DNA of 5,169 nt from Bdellovibrionales bacterium (GTDB taxonomy: Bacteria > Bdellovibrionota > Bdellovibrionia > Bdellovibrionales > JAMPXM01). Below are positions 1 to 4,655 of this stretch, piece after piece (the first letter of the stretch is position 1; every line of letters starts with the position of its first letter). The translations under genes were made by a program, and so were the position numbers. The DNA lies in contig SXSP01000436.1 in assembly GCA_005792225.1 (NCBI GenBank), positions 1-5,169 on the forward strand, read 5' to 3'. The notes under the pieces were generated by a model. That model did not search any database and was not told where the DNA came from. It saw nothing but the letters and a program-made list of their open reading frames with translations.

Positions 1-69
1 AAGTACGAGGATTTCGAACTCGTCGGTTACGATCCACACCCCGCGATCAAAGCCGAGGTTGCGGTATGA
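1..69 (+). CDS. thyA: Thymidylate synthase, C-terminal end only (5' part lies outside the window)
   Basis: The first 22 codons read in frame 1 end in GYDPHPAIKAEVAV and a TGA stop at 67-69. This matches the very conserved C-terminus of thymidylate synthase (E. coli ends GYDPHPGIKAPVAI). The enzyme makes dTMP from dUMP in the cytoplasm, using methylene-tetrahydrofolate as one-carbon donor and reductant and releasing dihydrofolate. The C-terminal residues close over the active site on substrate binding, which explains their conservation. The stop codon overlaps the start of the next gene (ATGA, 66-69), so the two are translationally coupled. The catalytic cysteine and the rest of the protein lie upstream and cannot be judged. 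The identification is firm because the tail is diagnostic and the neighbour is folA. Confidence 0.93.
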   Translation, partial: KYEDFELVGYDPHPAIKAEVAV

Positions 70-581
70 TCGTCACAGCCATCGCGGCCATGGCAGCGAA
101 TCGTGTGATCGGTCGCGACGGCGATTTACCGTGGGATATCCCGGAGGACATGCAGTTTTTCCGCAATAAGACCAAGGGTCACATCATGGTCATGGGAAGA
201 AAAACGTTCGAATCCTTCCCGAAGCTCCTCCCCGGCAGACTTCACGTGATCGTGACGAGACAAGCTGATTACCGCCCCGAAGGGACTCACGTCTTTCATG
301 ATCTCAAGTCGGCCCTTGAGTTCTGCCGCCACAAAACTCTCCAAGAAAAAGAGCGTTGGGGAGACGAAGTTTTCGTCGTCGGCGGCGGTGAAATCTACAA
401 ACAAGCTCTGCCATTCACCGACCGAATTTACCTGACGGAGATTCATCAAGAGGTCGAAGGAGACACGAAGTTCCCCGAATTCGACAAAAATGTTTTTCAT
501 GAGATCGAACGCCACTCACGAACTCAGCCGGTGAATTTCGATTTCGTCACTTATGAGCGTGAGGGCACGAAGCGCGTGTGA
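66..581 (+). CDS. folA: Dihydrofolate reductase
   Basis: This cytoplasmic enzyme reduces dihydrofolate to tetrahydrofolate with NADPH and regenerates the cofactor oxidised by thymidylate synthase, encoded just upstream. At 171 residues it is slightly longer than E. coli FolA (159). The classic motifs are visible in order: the N-terminal strand and Met20-type loop (AANRVIG, 10-16; LPWDIPED, 21-28), with D28 at the position of the catalytic E. coli D27; GRKTFES (44-50) for NADPH binding; LPGR (55-58) for folate glutamate binding; and VVGGGEIY (104-111), the nucleotide-binding glycine turn. The extra length seems to sit in a charged loop around residues 88-100. The start is supported by the ATGA overlap with thyA and by a GAGGT Shine-Dalgarno at 55-59, 6 nt before the ATG. 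Every key residue appears intact, so it should be active. Confidence 0.97.
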   Translation: MIVTAIAAMAANRVIGRDGDLPWDIPEDMQFFRNKTKGHIMVMGRKTFESFPKLLPGRLHVIVTRQADYRPEGTHVFHDLKSALEFCRHKTLQEKERWGDEVFVVGGGEIYKQALPFTDRIYLTEIHQEVEGDTKFPEFDKNVFHEIERHSRTQPVNFDFVTYEREGTKRV

Positions 582-598
582 ATCCTGCCGCGCTCTTT
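571..598 (+). terminator. Possible weak terminator straddling the folA stop codon
   Basis: AGCGCG (571-576) and CGCGCT (589-594) form a perfect 6-bp, nearly all-GC stem with a 12-nt loop that contains the folA TGA. It is followed by CTTT, which is a poor U-tract. It may weaken read-through from thyA-folA, but it is short and could be chance in GC-rich DNA. Confidence 0.3.
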
Positions 599-620
599 AA
601 GGTATCGGCCCCATAATTCC

Positions 621-635
621 AAGTGCCTTGCACTT
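621..635. repeat. 15-bp palindrome upstream of the lipoprotein gene
   Basis: AAGTGC-CTT-GCACTT is a perfect 6-bp inverted repeat with a 3-nt centre, about 80 nt before the lipoprotein start codon in the 582-715 spacer. No T-run follows, so it is unlikely to be a terminator. It has the size and symmetry of a small operator or a short RNA hairpin. The rest of this spacer holds only weak promoter-like words, such as CATAAT at 612-617 and 681-686, neither with a convincing -35 partner. Confidence 0.4.
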
Positions 636-701
636 TCGGCAAAAGCGATCTCCCCATCTTTCCTTCTTCCGGGCGAAGTCCATAATCACGGGCTCAACCT
701 T

Positions 702-710
702 TAAGGAGGT
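702..710 (+). promoter_or_regulatory. Strong Shine-Dalgarno of the lipoprotein gene
   Basis: TAAGGAGGT is close to full complementarity with the 16S rRNA 3' end and sits 5 nt before the ATG at 716. It fixes that start codon and predicts high translation, in contrast with the weak or absent sites before the two XRE genes downstream. Confidence 0.85.
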
Positions 711-715
711 CAAGG

Positions 716-1648
716 ATGAAACTAAATGAATACTGTTTGAAAAGAATCGTTTGCCTGGCTCTCGCGTGTACTCTTCCCGTCGCATGCGAACAAGGTGGAA
801 GCTCGGCCGAGCCATCGCCGGCGGCCAACCTCGATCAATCGGGAAAGCAAGACGCGAATCAGCCGCAGCAGAATCATCAGCAGCAAGACGACCGTGGACC
901 ACAATCAAACCCGAGTTCCGCCGGCGAAACTCAAGATCAGACCTTCCGCGCCGATCTCGATACATTCCAAACTTCGAACGTCATCGCCATTCAGAATTTC
1001 TCAGGTGATGCCCGCTTTCAAATGACTCAAGATAATTTCATCGTCGATCTCAACGCCCAAGGTTTGCAGGCGAACAACCAATTCCTGCCCGCCATTCACG
1101 AGGGCAACGCTTGCCCAACGATGGCGGATGACTCGAACAACGACGGCTTCGTCGACGCGATCGAGGCTCAAAATGCCTCGGGCAAATTCGTCGTCCTCTT
1201 TGACCAAAACTTCGGGCAGCAAGCAGGCACAGGTGGGGACGCCGGGGCCGGTGGTGCCGGCGGCACAGGCGGTGATGCAGGCGGAGCCGGCGGCACAGGC
1301 GGTGCCGTGGGCGGCGGCGCGGGGGCCGTGATGGCGGAAGATCCGTCAGCCGGAGCGATGACCAACGCTCAGGGCGCGATCCAGTATTCAAAGACGGTTC
1401 CCCTCCAGCAGCTTCTCACCCAGCTTCGCAATCCGACGGGGGAAGGCGCCGGGGCTTCAACTCCGCTTGGGGCTAATGAGCAGCTCGATCTGACAAACAA
1501 AGTCATGATCCTTCACGGCGTCCCCCAGGACACTCAGTTGCCAAACACGGTTCAGAGCGTCGGAAACCTCCCGGCCTGGCAGACGCTCCCGGTTGCCTGT
1601 GGCGAACTCCGGTCGGACAACACTCCCGACGTCGACCGCCAACCATAA
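716..1648 (+). CDS. Predicted lipoprotein with degenerate Cu/Zn-SOD-like domain, EF-hand loop and Gly-rich insert
   Basis: The 310-residue product starts with a basic then hydrophobic signal peptide ending LPVAC (20-24), so C24 is the likely lipidated cysteine. The lipobox is loose, with P at -3, and C18 is a weaker alternative. Residues 25-75 form a Gln/Asn/Ser-rich linker. The body resembles the Cu/Zn superoxide dismutase fold. AIHEGNACP (126-134) matches the HxHEfGdC segment with the first histidine replaced by A126. ILHG (265-268) matches the segment holding the last copper histidine, and VACGEL (293-298) matches the C-terminal ACGVI strand. C133 and C295 could form the conserved disulphide. 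The usual zinc-loop histidines are not evident, so enzymatic activity is doubtful. D139-E150 (DSNNDGFVDAIE) is a textbook EF-hand calcium loop. Residues 171-205 are a Gly/Ala insert. Likely role: envelope-anchored binding or structural protein; function inferred only. It has its own strong ribosome site and terminator, so it is probably monocistronic. Confidence 0.85.
   Translation: MKLNEYCLKRIVCLALACTLPVACEQGGSSAEPSPAANLDQSGKQDANQPQQNHQQQDDRGPQSNPSSAGETQDQTFRADLDTFQTSNVIAIQNFSGDARFQMTQDNFIVDLNAQGLQANNQFLPAIHEGNACPTMADDSNNDGFVDAIEAQNASGKFVVLFDQNFGQQAGTGGDAGAGGAGGTGGDAGGAGGTGGAVGGGAGAVMAEDPSAGAMTNAQGAIQYSKTVPLQQLLTQLRNPTGEGAGASTPLGANEQLDLTNKVMILHGVPQDTQLPNTVQSVGNLPAWQTLPVACGELRSDNTPDVDRQP
1226..1330 (+). 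repeat. Gly/Ala-rich coding repeat, about 30-nt period
   Basis: Within the lipoprotein, the 19-nt word GCCGGCGGCACAGGCGGTG occurs at 1256-1274 and again at 1286-1304, exactly 30 nt apart. The codons give AGGTGGDAGG (181-190) then AGGTGGAVGG (191-200), preceded by the diverged unit GTGGDAGAGG (171-180) and followed by a poly-Gly run. The repeats are in frame, so length changes of one unit would keep the reading frame. The insert separates the EF-hand half from the C-terminal half of the SOD-like domain. Confidence 0.85.
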
Positions 1649-1657
1649 ACTAAATTG

Positions 1658-1672
1658 ATAAACTTTGTTTAT
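1658..1672. repeat. 15-bp AT-rich palindrome between lipoprotein gene and its terminator
   Basis: ATAAAC-TTT-GTTTAT is a perfect 6-bp inverted repeat with a 3-nt centre, starting 10 nt after the lipoprotein stop. It contains the 8-mer TTGTTTAT (1665-1672), which recurs at 2895-2902 and, inverted, at 2942-2949 around the second XRE gene. It could be an operator. TTGTTT (1665-1670) and TAGGAT (1687-1692), 16 nt apart, also look like a weak promoter pointing into the terminator. Confidence 0.4.
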
Positions 1673-1700
1673 AAACGCCGCTCCGTTAGGATCGGGTTAG

Positions 1701-1738
1701 AAAGGGCTCCAAAAGGGACGGAGCCCTTTCGTTTTTTC
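1701..1738 (+). terminator. Intrinsic terminator of the lipoprotein gene
   Basis: AAAGGGCTCC (1701-1710) and GGAGCCCTTT (1720-1729) form a perfect 10-bp stem with a 9-nt loop, followed by CGTTTTTT. This is a canonical Rho-independent terminator on the plus strand. It separates the lipoprotein transcript from the regulatory genes downstream. The A-rich left flank is short, so bidirectional function is unlikely. Confidence 0.93.
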
Positions 1739-1775
1739 ACCCTTTCCCCTCGGAGATACCTCTTAAGATTTCTTA

Positions 1776-1821
1776 ACTGACCTTTCGGCTAGCATGAGAT
1801 GCATATAAAATAGAGGTCAGT
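1776..1821 (+). promoter_or_regulatory. Candidate promoter of the XRE/response-regulator pair, bracketed by an 8-bp inverted repeat
   Basis: TATAAAAT (1804-1811) is the best -10 candidate in the 1739-1856 spacer and would start transcription near 1817, leaving a leader of about 40 nt. A good -35 is missing; the CTTTCG/TTTCGG region at 1782-1788 is a poor match, as often seen at activated promoters. ACTGACCT (1776-1783) and AGGTCAGT (1814-1821) are exact reverse complements that enclose the core promoter with centres 38 bp apart. GCAT-GAG-ATGC (1792-1802) is a smaller dyad inside it. The layout suits control by a DNA-binding protein, perhaps the XRE protein encoded next. Confidence 0.45.
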
Positions 1822-1856
1822 GCGTCGTTCCCAAACGCGAGCGAAAGAGTATCCCA

Positions 1857-2156
1857 ATGGCTGCCGCATATATTAAGTCAAAGACAGGCGCGAGTTCCCT
1901 CGGTGGGCTCGGCGAAGAAGCCAATTTGGCCATCGCCAAGTTTTTCAAGGACCACCGCCTGTCCTCAGGCCTCTCGGTCGACCAAGTCGCAAAGGGCCTT
2001 AACCTCGACCAAACTAAAACAGTCGAATCCTATGAGTCGGGAACGGTCGCCATTCCCCTGGAAGACATCTTCGCTTTGACGAACCTACTCAATATTCCAC
2101 CCGAGGACGTGCTCGCCCTCATCTTCGATATCACAAGCCAGCAAGGACGCTCGTAA
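1857..2156 (+). CDS. Small XRE-family (Cro/CI-type) helix-turn-helix protein, first copy
   Basis: This is a 99-residue cytoplasmic DNA-binding protein. Residues 24-90 carry one Cro/CI-like helix-turn-helix domain. The pattern is F(F)KDHRLSSGLSVDQVAKGL for helices 1-2, a turn and recognition helix around 50-59, then the family signature YESGT (59-63) and IPLEDIFALTNLLNIP leading into the last helix. The first 23 residues are a Gly/Ser-rich tail with no clear fold. No ligand-binding domain is present, so it is either a stand-alone repressor/activator or acts through a partner. The ATG at 1857 has only a weak AAAGAG (1844-1849) 7 nt upstream. The next gene, a response regulator, starts 3 nt after its stop, so the two are almost surely one operon. 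The target is unknown; self-regulation through the inverted repeat at 1776-1821 is a natural guess. Confidence 0.88.
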   Translation: MAAAYIKSKTGASSLGGLGEEANLAIAKFFKDHRLSSGLSVDQVAKGLNLDQTKTVESYESGTVAIPLEDIFALTNLLNIPPEDVLALIFDITSQQGRS

Positions 2157-2159
2157 GAC

Positions 2160-2837
2160 ATGAGTCAACCGCAACAAGAACTGATCTGGATTCTCGACAA
2201 CGATCGAACATGTTCAGCGCTCTACCAGCAAACCCTCGGCCTTCAGTATCGACTCAGAATTCTTGAGTCTCTAGATGAACTTTTGGAAGCCATGGCGGGT
2301 CAGGCGACGTCAAACCACCGTGAATCTTGGCTCCTCATCGCGGATCCCGAGCATAGCCGCGGCTCATTAAATGACTTTTTCAAAAAAGGAACCAGTGGCG
2401 GAAGCCCCAACCGCCTCCCCGAGTGTCTCATCACTTCGAGAGTCGACGACTTGAACCTCATGCGCTTCTACCTGAAGGCGGGAGCGAGAGATTATCTCCT
2501 TAAACCGATTCGACCGAACGAACTCGTCGCAAAAGTCGAACGTGCGCTCCATCAAATCAACAATCGAGAAATCCTCATATTAAGAAATGATTTAGATGGC
2601 CTCGAAGTGAGCGACCTGACCTTCCGAGAGCACCAGCTCTTGACCATCTTCCTGAGCCGCGAGGATCGCTCGGTTAAACGCGATGAACTCTACGGCGCGA
2701 TCTGGAGCAAGGTGAACGTCAATCCCAAAACCCTCGACGTGCATCTCTTCAATCTTCGCCGCAAGCTTCGCCCGTTGGGTTACGACATCCTTTGCCAGAA
2801 CCAACTCTTCTCCCTCTGCAAACAAGCCGAAGATTAA
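2160..2837 (+). CDS. OmpR-type response regulator with altered acidic pocket
   Basis: The 225-residue protein has an N-terminal receiver domain (about 8-130) and a C-terminal winged-helix DNA-binding domain (about 148-221). Receiver features are LIWILDNDRT (8-17), D62 in LLIADPEH as the probable phospho-acceptor at the end of strand 3, T92-S93 as the switch Thr/Ser, and KAGARDYLLKP (106-116) with K115 as the conserved lysine. The usual Asp-Asp pair appears as D13-N14, with D15 next, so magnesium binding may be changed. The C-terminal domain has the OmpR pattern: LTFREHQLL (153-161), a DELYGAIW helix (175-182), and the recognition helix TLDVHLFNLRRKL (191-203). No histidine kinase lies in the window, so this is an orphan regulator here. 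AAGGA (2143-2147) inside the preceding gene's end may serve as ribosome site. Tight linkage to the upstream XRE gene suggests the two act on shared targets. Confidence 0.92.
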   Translation: MSQPQQELIWILDNDRTCSALYQQTLGLQYRLRILESLDELLEAMAGQATSNHRESWLLIADPEHSRGSLNDFFKKGTSGGSPNRLPECLITSRVDDLNLMRFYLKAGARDYLLKPIRPNELVAKVERALHQINNREILILRNDLDGLEVSDLTFREHQLLTIFLSREDRSVKRDELYGAIWSKVNVNPKTLDVHLFNLRRKLRPLGYDILCQNQLFSLCKQAED

Positions 2838-2894
2838 GAGCCTGGATAAGTTACCGACAGATCATGCGTTTCTTACCTATGTGCAGGTCTGAGC

Positions 2895-2934
2895 TTGTTT
2901 ATCTGTTGGGTGCAATGCTATCTTGCCCATCATG
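2895..2934 (+). promoter_or_regulatory. Candidate extended -10 promoter giving a leaderless mRNA
   Basis: TTGTTT (2895-2900), an 18-nt spacer and TATCTT (2919-2924) preceded by TG (TGC-TATCTT) form a plausible sigma-70 extended -10 promoter. Transcription would begin about 7 nt past the -10, at 2931-2932, exactly on the ATG at 2932. No Shine-Dalgarno lies within 15 nt of that ATG, which agrees with leaderless initiation. TTGTTTAT (2895-2902) is repeated in inverted form as ATAAACAA (2942-2949), so the promoter is bracketed by an 8-bp inverted repeat. The 2838-2894 part of the spacer holds no clear terminator. Confidence 0.5.
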
Positions 2935-3234
2935 ATCATTAATAAACAATTGTTCGGCGAATTCTTGGCTAAAGCTCGAGTGGAATCGGGTCTCTCACAG
3001 CTTCAACTCGCTCGTGAGCTCGGTTACACCTCTCCACAGTACGTTTCCAATTGGGAGCGCGGAATCTGTGGACCACCGCTCGATAAGCTTTATCAACTTT
3101 CTAAAACCCTCCGCATCAGCCCTCAGACTTTGATGAGCATGATTTTGGAAGAGACTGAAGTTTATCTCCGCAATGAACTTCGTCTTGGAACAAGAGCCGC
3201 GAAAGTCTCGGGAAAGGCCCGGAGCCGTCGATGA
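2932..3234 (+). CDS. Small XRE-family (Cro/CI-type) helix-turn-helix protein, second copy
   Basis: With the ATG at 2932 this is a 100-residue protein; an in-frame TTG at 2923 would add only three residues and would overlap the promoter -10, so the ATG is preferred. Residues 7-72 form one Cro/CI-like domain: FLAKARVESGLSQLQLARELG (11-31) gives helices 1-2, SPQYVSNWERG (34-44) gives the recognition helix with the WERG signature, and PPLDKLYQLSKTLRISPQTL closes the domain. Match to the family consensus is stronger than in the first XRE protein at 1857. Residues 73-100 are charged and end in a basic tail (KARSRR) of unknown role. The stop overlaps the next gene's start by ATGA (3231-3234), so both are co-translated. 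No ligand domain is present; the sensing part may be supplied by the downstream protein. Confidence 0.92.
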   Translation: MIINKQLFGEFLAKARVESGLSQLQLARELGYTSPQYVSNWERGICGPPLDKLYQLSKTLRISPQTLMSMILEETEVYLRNELRLGTRAAKVSGKARSRR

Positions 3235-3980
3235 GATCCGCGCTCGCTAAGCTGCACAAGCTCGACGCGAATTCCGTGTCGGGTTTTGCGAGCGATGGGC
3301 TTGAAGGGGTTTTCTCCACTCTTCAGGACGAAATCGCGAAAGAACTTCGTAGACTCGAAGTTCAATCGTTGCCGGCAATGCCCGGCGCCTTCGCCCAGTT
3401 TTCTCGACTCCCTCAGGATCGCCAAGTGGCGATTCTCGATGAGCTCCTCGCGACTTGGCAGATCGTTTCCGATCTCACAATGCCCACGCCCAACCGTGGC
3501 TTTTCACGCAAGCAAGAGATCGATTCTCTGAAACGCTTCCTTCGTCGTTCGGGCTATCGCCTCGCGAACGAAGATGCCCTCGACCTGATCAAAGACGGCG
3601 ACGTCTTCGAGATTTACAATGCTGAACGCATTCAGGTCTTCCGCAGCTGGAGCTGCTTTCGCGTCTGTAGTTATTCGCTCGTAGATCTTCTCGTTTACGA
3701 TTGGAATACGCTCTACGATCGCCCCAGCTGGGTTGCGCACGAACTTATGTCCTGTGTTCCCAAGATTCTGGCTCCGGATGCCCCGGTCTACGTTTACGAT
3801 CTCCCGGAGTATCTGATCACCGAGCGCTTTGAAGGCCACAATAATGCCTTCATGTTCAAGATGGGCTTTGCGGCCGCCATCGTTGACGAAGCAACATCGA
3901 AACCCGTGGGTCTTCTGACGACAGGACGCGCGACGCTCACCCCGCATCCGAAGATCGGGATGAACGTCTCCTTCATCTGA
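3231..3980 (+). CDS. Protein of unknown family, partner of the second XRE regulator; C-terminal half possibly PAS-like
   Basis: I do not recognise this 249-residue protein. It is real by its ATGA overlap with the XRE gene, GGAG (3221-3224) 6 nt before the ATG, and gene-like composition throughout. There is no signal peptide or membrane segment, so it is probably cytoplasmic. Residues 1-90 look helical and charged, with a Pro/Ala/Gly break near 48-53. Residues 91-119 contain a basic stretch (RKQEIDSLKRFLRRSGY). From about 120 the pattern changes to alternating strands: DVFEIYNAERIQVFRSWSCF (124-143), then CSYSLVDLLVYDWNTLY (146-162), which faintly recalls the PAS pattern of a strand, a GY-S-x-x-ELL helix and a W-x-x-L turn. 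A second strand-rich part, VYVYDLPEYLI (186-196) and GLLTTGRATL, follows. A sensory or regulatory partner for the XRE protein is a reasonable inference, but the PAS suggestion is weak. It ends 21 nt from a convergent gene. Confidence 0.8.
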   Translation: MRSALAKLHKLDANSVSGFASDGLEGVFSTLQDEIAKELRRLEVQSLPAMPGAFAQFSRLPQDRQVAILDELLATWQIVSDLTMPTPNRGFSRKQEIDSLKRFLRRSGYRLANEDALDLIKDGDVFEIYNAERIQVFRSWSCFRVCSYSLVDLLVYDWNTLYDRPSWVAHELMSCVPKILAPDAPVYVYDLPEYLITERFEGHNNAFMFKMGFAAAIVDEATSKPVGLLTTGRATLTPHPKIGMNVSFI

Positions 3981-4001
3981 TTTCTCGCGTCTGATTGTTT
4001 G

Positions 4002-4655
4002 TTAAACGGCTTTTTTGCGTTCGTGACGATCAAACGTCACGATCTTTTGGCCTTTAGAAGCGCAAGCCGCTACTTCACCCAACATCGCACGGTACAAGAA
4101 GCACGTCGTCTCCAGGTGCTGCTCGACGTTCTTCATTTCGCCAGGCGGGAGCGAAGCGAGGATTTTCTCGGCTTCCTTCACGTGCTCGATGTCATCGGCC
4201 GCATGAACTTTCATGAATGAAGCCGCCTTCTCGCCGTGATGCTGGCGAATTTCGTTGTAAAGCCATTCGCCCTTGGCGACGGCGAGACCTTCAAGCGCGA
4301 CGATGTAGCCGAAGATGCTCCAGGGGCTCACGTGTTCGATCGTATGGTAGTGCGTTTGATAGAACGCACGGGTCGATGGAAACTCCGGAAAGTCCTTTAG
4401 GCTGTACCCGAGAGAAGCCAAGTCACGGTCCGCGAGTCGTTCGTGGTTCATTTCCTCCGCGCAGTGCCGGATGAATCTCTGATGGACATTGTGGTTGTCG
4501 AAATCAAATCGACTTCCCGCGAGCGCAAGAACTCGCGTCGTGTGGCGAGAGTAGTAGTAAGTTTGCGCCAAGAAAGCCGCGGTAGCCTTCTTGTCTCTCC
4601 AGGGAACCTGTTCGACGGACTCAACCAGCTCGGCGATTTTGTCGTTCACTTTCAT
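4002..4655 (-). CDS. Heme-oxygenase-like diiron protein (iron-containing redox enzyme family)
   Basis: The 217-residue product looks all-helical. It has spaced metal-ligand motifs typical of the heme-oxygenase-like diiron oxidase group (relatives of UndA, CADD and PqqC/TenA folds). They are E67-E68-M-N-H71 (EExxH) in HCAEEMNHERLADRDL, E122 in IVALEGLAVAKGEWLY, and H151 with D154/D155 and H158 in VHAADDIEHVKEAEKIL. Together they could hold two irons. Known members use O2 for decarboxylation, desaturation, N-oxygenation or C-C cleavage of small amino- or fatty-acid-like substrates; the substrate here is unknown. The start at 4655 is supported by GGAG (4666-4663), 7 nt upstream. The first 35 nt overlap the end of the upstream acyltransferase gene, so both belong to one operon. 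It ends in a Lys/Arg-rich tail, only 21 nt from a convergent gene. Fold assignment is fairly sure, chemistry is not. Confidence 0.78.
   Translation of the reverse strand: MKVNDKIAELVESVEQVPWRDKKATAAFLAQTYYYSRHTTRVLALAGSRFDFDNHNVHQRFIRHCAEEMNHERLADRDLASLGYSLKDFPEFPSTRAFYQTHYHTIEHVSPWSIFGYIVALEGLAVAKGEWLYNEIRQHHGEKAASFMKVHAADDIEHVKEAEKILASLPPGEMKNVEQHLETTCFLYRAMLGEVAACASKGQKIVTFDRHERKKAV

Noticed and set aside
126..515. 129-residue minus-strand open frame inside folA
   Set aside because: It lies entirely antisense to an intact dihydrofolate reductase, has no ribosome site or recognisable domain, and is a by-product of the coding strand.
612..686. CATAAT words at 612-617 and 681-686 as lipoprotein promoter -10 boxes
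   Set aside because: Neither has a credible -35 at 16-18 nt; they are mentioned as weak words but not called as promoters.
1050..1391. Arg/Pro-rich minus-strand frame of 113 residues inside the lipoprotein gene
   Set aside because: Its low-complexity composition is the reverse complement of the Gly-rich repeat; the plus-strand gene has signal peptide, strong ribosome site and domain motifs.
2923..2931. TTG at 2923 as start of the second XRE gene
   Set aside because: It adds only three residues, has no ribosome site, and overlaps the predicted -10 element; the ATG at 2932 fits better.
3504..3947. 147-residue minus-strand frame opposite the unknown protein
   Set aside because: The plus-strand frame is coupled by ATGA to the XRE gene and has a good ribosome site; the antisense frame has neither and no family resemblance.
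1857..3980. Toxin-antitoxin reading of the two XRE gene pairs
   Set aside because: The first partner is clearly a response regulator and the second is 249 residues with no toxin motif; nothing in the sequence supports a toxin role.
3997..4016. GTTT-GTT-AAAC dyad followed by GGCTTTTTT between the convergent genes
   Set aside because: The stem is only four A/T-rich pairs and too weak for a terminator; its likeness to TTGTTTAT (7 of 8) is probably chance.
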